A stretch of DNA of 64,000 nt from Pseudaquabacterium terrae (GCF_013266755.1 NZ_JABRWJ010000005.1:434001-498000), one strand, 5' to 3'. Positions 31,693 through 39,323 are shown, numbered from the stretch's first letter. Notes: generated from the letters alone by a model not told the origin. Made by a program: numbers and translations.

Positions 31693-31710
31693 CCGTCAAC
31701 ACCCGGTCAC
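31693..31710 (+). promoter_or_regulatory. PHO-box-like heptamer pair before the unknown-phoX operon
   Basis: CCGTCAA (31693-31699) and CGGTCAC (31704-31710) are separated by CACC, giving the 11-bp period of PhoB sites. The core closely resembles the pair CCGTCAC/GGGTCAC before the PlcP-type gene at 15610-15627. It ends 43 bp before the start codon at 31754, a suitable distance for a PhoB-activated promoter. Confidence 0.5.
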
Positions 31711-31753
31711 ACGCTCGCGCCAGACTGCGCGTCCCGCCGCTGCGAAGACGCCG

Positions 31754-32218
31754 ATGAACGAGCCGCCGACCCCTGCCCCGCCGCTGGCGGCGCGCCCGCG
31801 CCGCGCGCTGATGATCAGCGTCGATGGCCGGCGCAGCCCCATCGAGCTACAGAGTTTTGCGCGCGCGCTGCGCCTGGGGCCTGCGGCGGTCGACCTGCTG
31901 CAGCGCGCCGGCGTGATCGAGCTGTCGACGCGTCCCGACCCGGCACCCACCGCCGACGCCGGCCACGGCCTGGAGCCGATCAAGCGATACGCGCTCGAGC
32001 TCGCCTTCCTGATGCTGGCCGGCCGCGCCGACGACATGCTCGAGCTCGGCAACGCGATCCACAACCGCGCCGCGCTGCTCGACTGGTGTGAACGCTGCGC
32101 GCAGGCGATCACCCAGCACAGCGGCGCCGAGTGCGCCGAACAATTCCAGGCGATGGTGCGTGCGCACCTGCCGCTGCACCGCCGCGCCCGCGCCGCGGCC
32201 GACGATTTGCACGACTGA
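31754..32218 (+). CDS. Unknown protein upstream of phoX
   Basis: A 154-residue soluble protein I do not recognise. It has a Pro-rich start, a strand-helix region near residues 18-55 (MISVDGRRSPIELQSFARAL) and a helical C-terminal half with several Cys and His residues (LLDWCERCAQAITQHSG). No signal peptide is present. The gene ends 20 bp before phoX on the same strand, and the PHO-box-like pair lies before it, so it is probably the first gene of a phosphate-regulated operon. Base composition is like the neighbours, so it does not look recently acquired. Confidence 0.65.
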   Translation: MNEPPTPAPPLAARPRRALMISVDGRRSPIELQSFARALRLGPAAVDLLQRAGVIELSTRPDPAPTADAGHGLEPIKRYALELAFLMLAGRADDMLELGNAIHNRAALLDWCERCAQAITQHSGAECAEQFQAMVRAHLPLHRRARAAADDLHD

Positions 32219-32238
32219 AAAACGAAAGCTCACACCCG

Positions 32239-34140
32239 ATGGCCAAGGATTTCTCGACGATGGAAGACAGCAACCGCAGCGGCAATGCCAGCCTGCACGA
32301 GCTGTCCGATCCCACCCGGCGCAACGTGTTGCGCGGCGGCCTCGGCGGCGTGCTGGCGAGCCTGCTGGCGCCGCTGTCGCTGTCCGGCTGCGCGGGCTTG
32401 AGCGAAGCACGCCGCAGCGGCATCGGCTTCGCCTCGATTCCGGTGTCGACCGCCGACACGGTGAGCGTGCCGGCCGGCTACACGACGCAAGTCATCGCCG
32501 CCTGGGGCGAACCGGTCGGCCTGGCTGGCGCAATGCCGGCCTGGCGCGACGACGGCGGCCACTCGGCCGCCGAGCAGGCCGCGCAGATGGGCATGCACCA
32601 CGACGGCATCCACTACTTTGCGCTCGACGGCTCGCAGCGCGGCCTGCTGGTGATGAACCACGAGTACACCGACGATGGGCTGCTGCATGCCGACGGCATG
32701 AAGACCTGGAGCGCCGAGAAGGTTGCCAAGGCGCAGGCCGCGCACGGCGTCGCGGTGATCGAGGTGCAGCTGCAGGACGGGCGCTGGCAGCACGTGCGAC
32801 CCTCGCGCCATGCGCGCCGCATCACCGCGTCGACGCCGATGCAGCTCGGTGGCCCCGCCGCCGGCCATGCGCTGATGAAGACCGCCGCCGATCCCGACGG
32901 CCGTCGTGTGCTCGGCACCTTCAACAACTGCGGCAGCGGCATCACGCCCTGGGGCACCTACCTGACCTGCGAAGAAAACTTCATCGGCTATTTCCATGGC
33001 CCGGAGAGACCCGACGCGCACGGCCGCCGCTGGGGCCTGAAGAAGGACGGCAGCGGCTACCGCTGGCACGAGCACGACGAGCGCTTCGATGCCACCAGGC
33101 ATCCAAACGAGCCGAACCGCCACGGCTGGGTCGTCGAGATCGATCCGCTGGATCCGGCGTCGACGCCGATCAAGCGCACCGCGCTCGGCCGTGCCGCGCA
33201 CGAAGGCGCGACCGTCGCGCTGACGAAGGACGGCCGCGCGGTCGTCTACTCCGGCGAGGACGCGCGCTTCGAGTACATCTACAAGTTCGTCAGCCGCGAC
33301 GCGGTGAAGCCCGGCGGCGCGAAGGCCAATGCCGAGCTGCTGGACCACGGCACGCTGTACGTCGCGCGCTTCGATGCCGACGGCAGCGGCCGCTGGCTGC
33401 CGCTGCGCCACGGCGAGGGGCCACTGACGGCCGCCAACGGCTTCGCGGACCAGGGCGAAGTGCTGATCAAGTCGCGCCAGGCCAGCGGCCTGCTCGGCGC
33501 AACGAAGATGGACCGGCCCGAATGGATCGCCATCGACACGGCGAGCCGCGACGTCTACTGCACGCTGACCAACAACACGAATCGCGGCGCCGACAAGCAG
33601 CCCGCCATCGACCCGGCGAACCCGCGCAGCGACAACACGATGGGCCACATCATCCGCTGGCGCGACGACGGCGACTTCGATGGCACCGGCCTGCGCTGGA
33701 GCCACTTCGTGCTCGCCGGCGACACGCAGAATGCGCGCGCCGATGCCAAGGGCAACATCAACGGCGACGCCTTCGGCTGCCCCGACGGCCTGTGGATCGA
33801 CGGCCGCGGCGTGATGTGGATCCAGACCGACATGTCGACCTCGGCGATGGGCAAGGGCGACCTGGCCAAGCTGGGCAACAACGTGATGCTCGCCGCCGAC
33901 CCGGCGACCGGCGCGATCCGCCGCTTCCTGAGTGGCCCGAGCGGCTGCGAAGTGACCGGCGTCACCGCCACGCCCGACGGCAAGACGCTGTTCGTCAACA
34001 TCCAGCACCCCGGCGAAAGCCCGAGCGAGCGCAGCGACCCGGCGGCGCCGACGAAGTTCTCGCGCTGGCCGGACGGCGGGCGGCCGCGTTCGGCGACGGT
34101 GGTGGTGCGGCGGGTGGATGGTGGGGTGGTCGGGACCTGA
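32239..34140 (+). CDS. phoX: PhoX-family alkaline phosphatase (DUF839)
   Basis: A 633-residue Ca/Fe-dependent phosphatase family protein. The twin-arginine motif TRRNVLRGG near residues 26-34 is followed by a hydrophobic stretch ending in LSGC, so it is probably Tat-exported and possibly a lipoprotein. The beta-propeller core shows NHEYTDDG, NNCGSGITPWGTYLTCEEN and the C-terminal FGCPDGLWIDGRG and VTATPDGKTLFVNIQHPGE blocks typical of PhoX. It releases phosphate from organic esters in the periplasm. ATG 32239 was chosen as the start because it leads directly into the Tat signal. Bacteria in this order often carry several DUF839 copies, not all proven phosphatases. Confidence 0.88.
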   Translation: MAKDFSTMEDSNRSGNASLHELSDPTRRNVLRGGLGGVLASLLAPLSLSGCAGLSEARRSGIGFASIPVSTADTVSVPAGYTTQVIAAWGEPVGLAGAMPAWRDDGGHSAAEQAAQMGMHHDGIHYFALDGSQRGLLVMNHEYTDDGLLHADGMKTWSAEKVAKAQAAHGVAVIEVQLQDGRWQHVRPSRHARRITASTPMQLGGPAAGHALMKTAADPDGRRVLGTFNNCGSGITPWGTYLTCEENFIGYFHGPERPDAHGRRWGLKKDGSGYRWHEHDERFDATRHPNEPNRHGWVVEIDPLDPASTPIKRTALGRAAHEGATVALTKDGRAVVYSGEDARFEYIYKFVSRDAVKPGGAKANAELLDHGTLYVARFDADGSGRWLPLRHGEGPLTAANGFADQGEVLIKSRQASGLLGATKMDRPEWIAIDTASRDVYCTLTNNTNRGADKQPAIDPANPRSDNTMGHIIRWRDDGDFDGTGLRWSHFVLAGDTQNARADAKGNINGDAFGCPDGLWIDGRGVMWIQTDMSTSAMGKGDLAKLGNNVMLAADPATGAIRRFLSGPSGCEVTGVTATPDGKTLFVNIQHPGESPSERSDPAAPTKFSRWPDGGRPRSATVVVRRVDGGVVGT

Positions 34141-34165
34141 GGCCGCTGGATTCCGCCGGCGGGCT

Positions 34166-34807
34166 CTACCACTTCGGCGCAATGCGCTCGCCGGGCAGGA
34201 TGTCGTAGGGATGTGCCCACCCGGGAATCGCCTGGACCCGAGACAACCATGACCGGATGTGCGGAAAGCGGGTTTCAACTTCGTATTCGCTCTCTTCGAG
34301 CGGATAGAAGAGGTAGCCACAGAGCGAGAAATCCGCAATCGTCGGCGCGCTGCCGACCAGGAATGGCCGCGCCTGGAGATGCTTGTCGACGATGCCGAAC
34401 GCGTTGTCCAGACGACCACGAAGCCAGGCCATGACGGATGGGTCCGGCGCGGTGGCACCAAACGCCTTCATGAAGCGGTAGCTCGCAAAGTAGCTCGTGA
34501 ACTTGTGGTTGTCGAACAGGAGCCACCGCAGGACCTCGTGCTGCTCGTCCTCGGTGGCGCCTGCAAAGGCGCCATGCTTGCGTGCCAGGTACGAAAGGAT
34601 GAGACCGGATTGAGTGAGGCGGCGTGCGCCGTCTTCGAGGATGGGCACTTCGCCCATTTCATTGGCGGACTCCCGCCACGCGGCATCGCGCGTGACGCCG
34701 TGCATGAAGTCCACGAAGACCGGTTCCCACGGCTGCTCGAGCGCGCGCAGCAGGAATGCAACCTTGAAGGTGTTGCCGGACTGACAGAAACCGTGCAGAC
34801 GGACCAT
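34166..34807 (-). CDS. Glutathione S-transferase
   Basis: A 213-residue two-domain GST. The N-terminal thioredoxin-like domain has the glutathione-site serine region FCQSGNTFKV, the cis-proline in MGEVPILED and the SNAIL-like TQSGLILSYLA. The C-terminal helical domain carries the N-capping box TIADFSLCGYLFY. It lies 11 bp downstream of the GFA gene on the same strand, so the two probably form a glutathione-dependent detoxification pair. The electrophile it conjugates is unknown. Composition starts to drop below the genome average from here on. Confidence 0.9.
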   Translation of the reverse strand: MVRLHGFCQSGNTFKVAFLLRALEQPWEPVFVDFMHGVTRDAAWRESANEMGEVPILEDGARRLTQSGLILSYLARKHGAFAGATEDEQHEVLRWLLFDNHKFTSYFASYRFMKAFGATAPDPSVMAWLRGRLDNAFGIVDKHLQARPFLVGSAPTIADFSLCGYLFYPLEESEYEVETRFPHIRSWLSRVQAIPGWAHPYDILPGERIAPKW

Positions 34808-34818
34808 GCGTCATGCTC

Positions 34819-35214
34819 CTATGGGTTGTGCTCGAATTCGACCGGCATGTGCAGCCACGAATGCTGCCTGCGTTCGTAGAACGACACCGTCGGAGACGGA
34901 AAGCCCGGGTCGGCAAACGCGCCGACCGGCACCGCCACCACGCCGTCCCGTCCTTCGGCCGTGTAGTAGACGGTGGCCCCGCACATCGGGCAGAAGCGGA
35001 ACGTGAACTTCGTTCCGCCGTCGCCGACTCGCACGTACTCGGTCGCTGCGCCGGTGGCCTTGAAGCCGGCACTGTCGAAGCGCGCCTGTTCGCCGAACAC
35101 GCTGCCTGTTCGCTTCTGACAGGCGAGGCAGTGGCAGACCGAGATGCGAAGAGGCTCCCCGTGGACTTCGGCTTGAAGTTGACCGCAGGAGCACGAAGCG
35201 ATGCGTGTATTCAT
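34819..35214 (-). CDS. GFA-family protein (glutathione-dependent formaldehyde-activating-like)
   Basis: A 131-residue zinc protein. Cysteines are arranged as in the GFA fold: CSCG (residues 8-11), CHCLACQKRTGS (about 27-38) and CPMCG (about 75-80). The founding member Gfa was linked to formaldehyde-glutathione adducts, but most family members have no proven reaction. ATG 35212-35214 gives the standard start MNTRIASCSCG. It is co-directional with the GST gene 11 bp downstream, in keeping with a glutathione-related role. Confidence 0.88.
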   Translation of the reverse strand: MNTRIASCSCGQLQAEVHGEPLRISVCHCLACQKRTGSVFGEQARFDSAGFKATGAATEYVRVGDGGTKFTFRFCPMCGATVYYTAEGRDGVVAVPVGAFADPGFPSPTVSFYERRQHSWLHMPVEFEHNP

Positions 35215-35245
35215 ATGCAGTCGTTCCCTTGTTCCCTGACCTCGA

Positions 35246-35698
35246 CTACTCGCGCGGGCGAGCCTGGGGCTCGGGAGGGGTACTCCAGAAGCGCTCCATC
35301 GAAATGTACGTGAACGACGCACTCCAGCCGATGAGCAGCAGGCCGTTGAGTGCTTCCACGCCTGCCAACAAGCGAATCGGGCCCACGGGCGTGAGATCGC
35401 CGAAACCCAGGGAGGTGTATGTCTCGGCCGAGAAGTACAGGGACGATGTGAACAGCATGCCGTGCGCCCCGGCAAGGCTGCCTGCGCCGAAAGCGGTGAT
35501 CAGTGCATACAGCGCCAGGCCGTAGAGGAATATCTCGAGCGCGTGTGCACAGAAGGCGGCAATGACGACAACCAGCAGCTTGAAGCGATCGGGAATACGC
35601 AGGCGCGGCAGGCCACTGTTGAGGCCGCGCAGGACTTCGTAATGCAAGAAGACAGTGATGACCACCAGAAGAGCGGAAGCGATGAGCACGGTTGGCAT
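35246..35698 (-). CDS. Two-TM potassium-channel-like protein
   Basis: A 150-residue membrane protein. Four hydrophobic stretches are seen (about residues 3-22, 43-70, a pore helix near 84-93, and 108-132). The selectivity-filter-like sequence TSLGFGDLTP (about 95-104) replaces the canonical T-x-G-Y-G with L-G-F-G, as in several prokaryotic Kch-like channels. There is no cytosolic RCK domain, so gating must be intrinsic. It precedes the GFA/GST genes by 31 bp. Potassium selectivity is expected but not certain. Confidence 0.82.
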   Translation of the reverse strand: MPTVLIASALLVVITVFLHYEVLRGLNSGLPRLRIPDRFKLLVVVIAAFCAHALEIFLYGLALYALITAFGAGSLAGAHGMLFTSSLYFSAETYTSLGFGDLTPVGPIRLLAGVEALNGLLLIGWSASFTYISMERFWSTPPEPQARPRE

Positions 35699-35730
35699 GG
35701 GGAGATGTGTCCGACCTGAGCCGCAACGCG

Positions 35731-36411
35731 TCAGGCGGCGACCTCATTGCAAGTGAGCGAGTAGTCTGTTCGATACAGTGCAGTGGCCACCTCGGCGGCG
35801 CCATGCTCCTCGAGCCGATCACTGCCGAGATCGACCTGTGCCAACGCGACCAGAGCGTCCTGACTGTACCCGGTGATCAACAATGCGCAATCGACGCCAT
35901 CGTCGACGCCTCGAATGCGTTGCTCACGGGTCATCTGCGCGGCGAGCGCCCCTCGAAACAAATGAACGCTGCCGAGCCCTCGACGCATGGGAACTGGTGG
36001 AAGGATTTCCTGGTTCAGCCAGTCGACCAGCGCTGACTCCTGGCCGGGCAGTAACTTGAATCGGCTGAGCAAGGCGACATGACCCATGCCGACCCCGTGA
36101 CTGCCCAGGATCGAGCAGAGGCCTCTCCTCATGCCGCGATAGTGCGGCATCATGTTCGCCGTCCATGGCGTCGGGTGGTTCAAGCGTTCGAGGTAGGCAT
36201 CGGAGGCCAGCGTATCCAGGTCCGCGACCTCGTACAGCACGAGGTACCGGGGTTGCCCTTGAAGCGCCACCCAGCGCGTTCCCCTGCGGAACCCGGGGAT
36301 CGACAGCCGTTCCGGCAGATGTTCGTGCGTGTGCCAATCGTCGTGTTCCGGGATGGCCTCCGGAACCACGTCGAATGACAACAGCATCGCGGCTTTTCCG
36401 AGCAGGGGCAT
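35731..36411 (-). CDS. Dimeric alpha-beta-barrel protein (EthD/Dabb-like), function unknown
   Basis: A 226-residue protein. The segment DWHTHEHLPERLSIPGFRRG and the second half (YLVLYEVADLDTL) look like two ferredoxin-like beta-alpha-beta units, as in EthD or heme-degrading dimeric-barrel proteins. ATG 36409-36411 was chosen because GGAG lies 8 nt upstream; the frame is open to 36630, but that region does not look coding. No heme- or cofactor-binding motif can be named. It lies 33 bp upstream of the potassium-channel gene on the same strand. Confidence 0.65.
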   Translation of the reverse strand: MPLLGKAAMLLSFDVVPEAIPEHDDWHTHEHLPERLSIPGFRRGTRWVALQGQPRYLVLYEVADLDTLASDAYLERLNHPTPWTANMMPHYRGMRRGLCSILGSHGVGMGHVALLSRFKLLPGQESALVDWLNQEILPPVPMRRGLGSVHLFRGALAAQMTREQRIRGVDDGVDCALLITGYSQDALVALAQVDLGSDRLEEHGAAEVATALYRTDYSLTCNEVAA

Positions 36412-36579
36412 TCTGTTTTCTCCGGCGGTGAGCATCGGAAGCTTGCGGGCCGGCGCGATGGAACGGTTGGCCGCCAATCGCGCAGGCCGCCATGCGTTGC
36501 CATAGGGAGACCCGCCAGACGCCAGCGCACGAGCGGACTTCGGAGGAGAAGGGCACCGCCAGAGACCTGCTGGGATGCA

Positions 36580-36820
36580 GAATTGCGGCAGCGTCAGGCG
36601 GAGCAAGCTTTGCGAGAGCAGCACTGACAAAGCGGTATGCGTCTTCGTCGGTTGTGTGACGGTGGTTCATGTCCACAGACAGCCCGCATAGCTGCTTGGC
36701 AGCCCGTTCCTTCAACTCCGAGTCGGACAAGCGAGCCAGATAGTCCGAGAATTCGCTGTACGGATCAGGCACGTGTAGGAGAAACATTCCGTTGTGTTGC
36801 GGAACCGTGCACTGAGCCAC
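36580..36820 (-). pseudogene. Truncated coding remnant next to the defence-like island
   Basis: About 80 residues of protein-like sequence in one frame (GTG at 36820 or ATG at 36787), containing FLLHVPDPYSEFSDYLARLS and a helical KERAAKQL segment. Past roughly 36580 the frame loses its coding character and runs on only as antisense-like shadow of the barrel gene. It therefore looks like a gene cut off at its 3' side, at the junction with the lower-G+C island. I do not recognise the family. Confidence 0.35.
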
Positions 36821-36829
36821 GTAGCTCAG
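36812..36829 (-). terminator. Hairpin after the HEPN-like gene
   Basis: CTGAGC (36812-36817) and GCTCAG (36824-36829) form a perfect 6-bp stem with a 6-nt loop, 2 bp after the stop codon of the HEPN-like gene. There is no T-run, so termination would be weak or it may act as a 3' stabilising structure. Confidence 0.4.
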
Positions 36830-36831
36830 CT

Positions 36832-37575
36832 CTAGGCGTCATCGTGTCGAGTTGCGCGAACGTTTAGGTGACTCAGATCATAAGAGAGCGGGCGGTCCGA
36901 GACAGGTCGCAGCCCTTCTCTGTCCAAGCGCGGATCCTTGGGCTGATCCTGGCTCAGATATTGAAACGTATAGAGGCCGGTCCTACGTTGATATCTCACC
37001 TCGCAGACAAGTTGAGGTCTCGCATAGACGAACTGGGCGAGTTGAATTGGTTCGGCATCTGGTCGGTTCAGAACTACGTTCTCCGCAAACAGGTGCTCGT
37101 TCTCTGCCTCAAGGTCCGTGTGAAAGGGTCTCTTCTGCTCCTTGCCATTCCGTCTTGAGGTAAAGACCTTCTGCAGGGTGACCGCGAAAATGTCGAGCCA
37201 GCCTAGCAATTCTCGACTCGCGATTACGAGATTGAAGTCTTCCGGCACGGAACCTGTGTACCGCAGGGTGTAGCACTTGACGAGAAGTTCGAACAGACCG
37301 ACCTGAATGCCTGAATAGAACTCAGGATCGAATGCCTTCAGGGCGTTCCAATGGGCTCTCCTCAGATGACCATGAGAAACGTTTCCCTGAAGTGCCAGCA
37401 CGGCCTTCAAATGCTTCTCTACTGCTGTGCTTGCCAACTGCGCGCCCTGAACAGGCATGCCGGCGCGAAGCAGGATTCTGGCGGCCTTGTAGTCTTCATA
37501 GCCATCGCCAAGGAAAGCGAACATGCGACGAGCTTCAATTGTGTTCTCGAGCCAAGTTCGAGCGACGGTCTTCAT
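36832..37575 (-). CDS. HEPN-like domain protein, third gene of a candidate defence operon
   Basis: A 247-residue protein. Residues about 25-65 read YEDYKAARILLRAGMPVQGA then LASTAVEKHLKAVLALQG, the helical pattern of HEPN domains (an ALL-G motif, then A-x-EK-x-LKA). The remainder has no named domain. The catalytic R-x4-6-H motif of RNase-active HEPNs is not clearly present, so it may be a regulatory or degenerate HEPN. It starts 22 bp after the second gene of the operon, with an ATG at 37573-37575. Its G+C content is clearly lower than the flanks. HEPN proteins are common effectors or accessory factors in anti-phage systems. Confidence 0.6.
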   Translation of the reverse strand: MKTVARTWLENTIEARRMFAFLGDGYEDYKAARILLRAGMPVQGAQLASTAVEKHLKAVLALQGNVSHGHLRRAHWNALKAFDPEFYSGIQVGLFELLVKCYTLRYTGSVPEDFNLVIASRELLGWLDIFAVTLQKVFTSRRNGKEQKRPFHTDLEAENEHLFAENVVLNRPDAEPIQLAQFVYARPQLVCEVRYQRRTGLYTFQYLSQDQPKDPRLDREGLRPVSDRPLSYDLSHLNVRATRHDDA

Positions 37576-37581
37576 GTAACA

Positions 37582-37595
37582 CCTTTAGGCATCAG
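37582..37595. repeat. Left copy of the inverted repeat flanking the middle island gene
   Basis: CCTTTAGGCATCAG, located between the HEPN-like gene and the middle gene. Its reverse complement recurs at 38396-38410 with one extra A/T. The 12-bp core is identical. A diverged relative (CTAGGCGTCA) overlaps the stop codon of the HEPN-like gene near 36832. Confidence 0.6.
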
Positions 37596-37597
37596 TC

Positions 37598-38368
37598 TTA
37601 GAACGGGACGTCGTCCTTCTTCTTCTCTGCACGCGAGAGCACGAACTGAGTCTCGTTTTCATCTATCCATTTCCATCCTTCATCCGCGATGGCTAGGCCG
37701 GGGTAGCCTTCACTCTCTTGTTCGTTCCATATCTCTGACTCGCGCAAGAGCTTCTTTTGAAGCAGGCGCCTGATCGCAATGTTGAAACCCATTCCGGTTA
37801 TACCGGCACGTTCGGCACTTCTTTTCACAGAAGAAACGGTCGCAGAGTAGTCAGGCATGTACACTTCACCAGCGATGATGGCTAGGACCAAGACTTCGGG
37901 TTGAGATAGGCCATGTACCGGCGCAACGGGGTCGGACTCAGCTATCTGATCGAGGACGGCGTCTTGTCTGATGATAGCTTCGAGTCGCGCAGTGAGACTT
38001 GACTTGAGCTTGTCGAAGTCGCTAGGTGCGTCAGCCAAGTAGGGGATGATGGTCCTGTGTTGGATGTCGAACGGGTATTTCTTGCCAGTGCGCTCTTCAG
38101 AGCAGACCATGACTACCGGGCGGCCAGCTGCGAAGGCGAACCCCAACTCGTACCAGACATTTGGGTTGTCAGCTGTGATGTCTGCCAAGCAGACTGCCGC
38201 CAGGCGAATGCCCTTTTCGATTGATTCAATAGGTACTGCCACACCGGGGTCTCGATCAACCCTATAAGCCTCCAAACCAGCAGCCACGATTGCTGGCTTG
38301 TAGATATCCTGGAACCGCTTGTCGAACTTCCCGCTGTCAAACGGCTGGATCACAAAACAGGTTGCCAT
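37598..38368 (-). CDS. Nucleoside 2-deoxyribosyltransferase/TIR-like protein with C-terminal winged helix
   Basis: A 256-residue protein. Residues 1-135 resemble the deoxyribosyltransferase/TIR-like fold: CFVIQPFDSGKF at the start, ADITADNPNVWYELGFAFAAGRPVVMV in the middle, with Glu74 in YELG at the position of the catalytic glutamate. Related domains cleave the N-glycosidic bond of nucleosides or NAD. Residues about 148-245 look like a winged helix-turn-helix, so the effector may be tied to DNA binding or autoregulation. It sits between a TIR gene and a HEPN-like gene and is bracketed by inverted repeats. Its G+C is low for the genome. Confidence 0.72.
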   Translation of the reverse strand: MATCFVIQPFDSGKFDKRFQDIYKPAIVAAGLEAYRVDRDPGVAVPIESIEKGIRLAAVCLADITADNPNVWYELGFAFAAGRPVVMVCSEERTGKKYPFDIQHRTIIPYLADAPSDFDKLKSSLTARLEAIIRQDAVLDQIAESDPVAPVHGLSQPEVLVLAIIAGEVYMPDYSATVSSVKRSAERAGITGMGFNIAIRRLLQKKLLRESEIWNEQESEGYPGLAIADEGWKWIDENETQFVLSRAEKKKDDVPF

Positions 38369-38395
38369 GTCGAGGGCCTTCGTGATGGTTGAGTT

Positions 38396-38410
38396 CTGAT
38401 GCCTAAAAGG
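38396..38410. repeat. Right copy of the inverted repeat flanking the middle island gene
   Basis: CTGATGCCTAAAAGG, in the 45-bp gap between the TIR gene and the middle gene. It is the inverted partner of 37582-37595, with one additional A in the A-run. Confidence 0.6.
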
Positions 38411-38413
38411 GTT

Positions 38414-39181
38414 TCACGCGCCCATCGAAGGGGTCGCCAAGATCAACTTCGTTGCTTCTGCGATGCTATTGGCAAAGTCATCGAAGCGATCACTAACATT
38501 GGCCGTTGGCGCATCGTACTTCTCGTGCGCCTCCCAAGCACGCTCAGATTGGCGGCGTAGCTTGGCTTCCCAGATGCCTAGTGCCTCAACGATATCCTTC
38601 TTCGTGCCGATCGAAGCAGACGCGCGCACTATTGCAAGCAGTTCTTCTAGCAAGTCACGTTCGGTCGGTATCAAGCGTGACCTGTCAATTTCAGAGCCAA
38701 TGCGAGGAATCTTCTTTTGTAGATCATCCTCTATTGCTGGCCAAAGACGACCGTACAGGGAGATGAGCACTTGCTGATCGAGTCTGGATGTTGCATCCGC
38801 AGTTGAGACAGCTTGTGCGAGAGAAAGCAGGCCTTCTCTGTCGAGCGTTGTAGCTTGATACATGCCTAGGGGGCTTGGGATCTCAGACTTGGCTATGTCG
38901 ACCAGAAGAGGTATGAGTACGCCATGTTTGGTTGACTTTGCAAGAGCTCCTGCTTCAAAGAGCATCCAAGCACTGTTCAGGTTTGCTCGCGTAAGACAGA
39001 CAATTCCAACATCAGTGCTACTGAGCTGTTCGGCTAGCTCGTTGGACCATCGCTTGCCCGGTTCGATATCTGACTCCGACATCCATGGTTCAACCGACTG
39101 AACTAGCATCGGAAGCCACGTTCGAATGAAGTCTGCGACATCTGCGCTTTTCTCTCCGGACCAGGAGATGAATACTCGCAT
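38414..39181 (-). CDS. TIR-domain protein, first gene of a candidate defence operon
   Basis: A 255-residue protein. Residues 1-125 form a TIR domain: VFISWSGEKSADVADFI (strand A and box 1), PWMSESDIEPGKRW, and WMLFEAGALAKS with Glu76 at the position of the NADase catalytic glutamate. The C-terminal 100 residues are helical and may oligomerise or sense. Prokaryotic TIR proteins of this type make signalling molecules from NAD or deplete NAD upon infection (Thoeris, CBASS-TIR and others). It is followed on the same strand by a deoxyribosyltransferase/TIR-like gene and a HEPN-like gene. No SIR2, SLOG/STING or CD-NTase gene is seen, so it is not a standard Thoeris or CBASS locus. Confidence 0.8.
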   Translation of the reverse strand: MRVFISWSGEKSADVADFIRTWLPMLVQSVEPWMSESDIEPGKRWSNELAEQLSSTDVGIVCLTRANLNSAWMLFEAGALAKSTKHGVLIPLLVDIAKSEIPSPLGMYQATTLDREGLLSLAQAVSTADATSRLDQQVLISLYGRLWPAIEDDLQKKIPRIGSEIDRSRLIPTERDLLEELLAIVRASASIGTKKDIVEALGIWEAKLRRQSERAWEAHEKYDAPTANVSDRFDDFANSIAEATKLILATPSMGA

Positions 39182-39304
39182 GTTCTCTCCAGAGGTTAAT
39201 GGTAGTGAAGCCTAGCGTGAAATGGACGCCCACAGAACCAAGCAGTCATGGCAATGCGAATGACCCGACTCGGCCGCATGCATGCCAATAAAGTATCCAT
39301 AGTT

Positions 39305-39323
39305 CTTGTCCGGCGCGGACAAG
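39305..39323. promoter_or_regulatory. 19-bp palindrome upstream of the TIR operon
   Basis: CTTGTCCG (39305-39312) and CGGACAAG (39316-39323) form a perfect 8-bp inverted repeat with a 3-bp centre. On the minus strand TTGTCC in this palindrome could serve as -35 with GATACT about 19 bp downstream as -10. A repressor bound here would block the operon. The rest of the 285-bp gap 39182-39466 shows nothing else I can identify. Confidence 0.5.

Noticed and set aside
36830-38411. Integron gene-cassette array, suggested by GCCTAA/TTAGGC motifs and same-strand small genes
   Set aside because: No pair of GTTRRRY and RYYYAAC core sites with the expected fold was found, the gaps are too short for attC sites, and no integrase gene is in the window.
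38414-39181. Thoeris system based on the TIR gene
   Set aside because: No ThsA-type SIR2-SLOG or other NADase partner with a SLOG domain is adjacent; the neighbours are a deoxyribosyltransferase/TIR-like and a HEPN-like protein.
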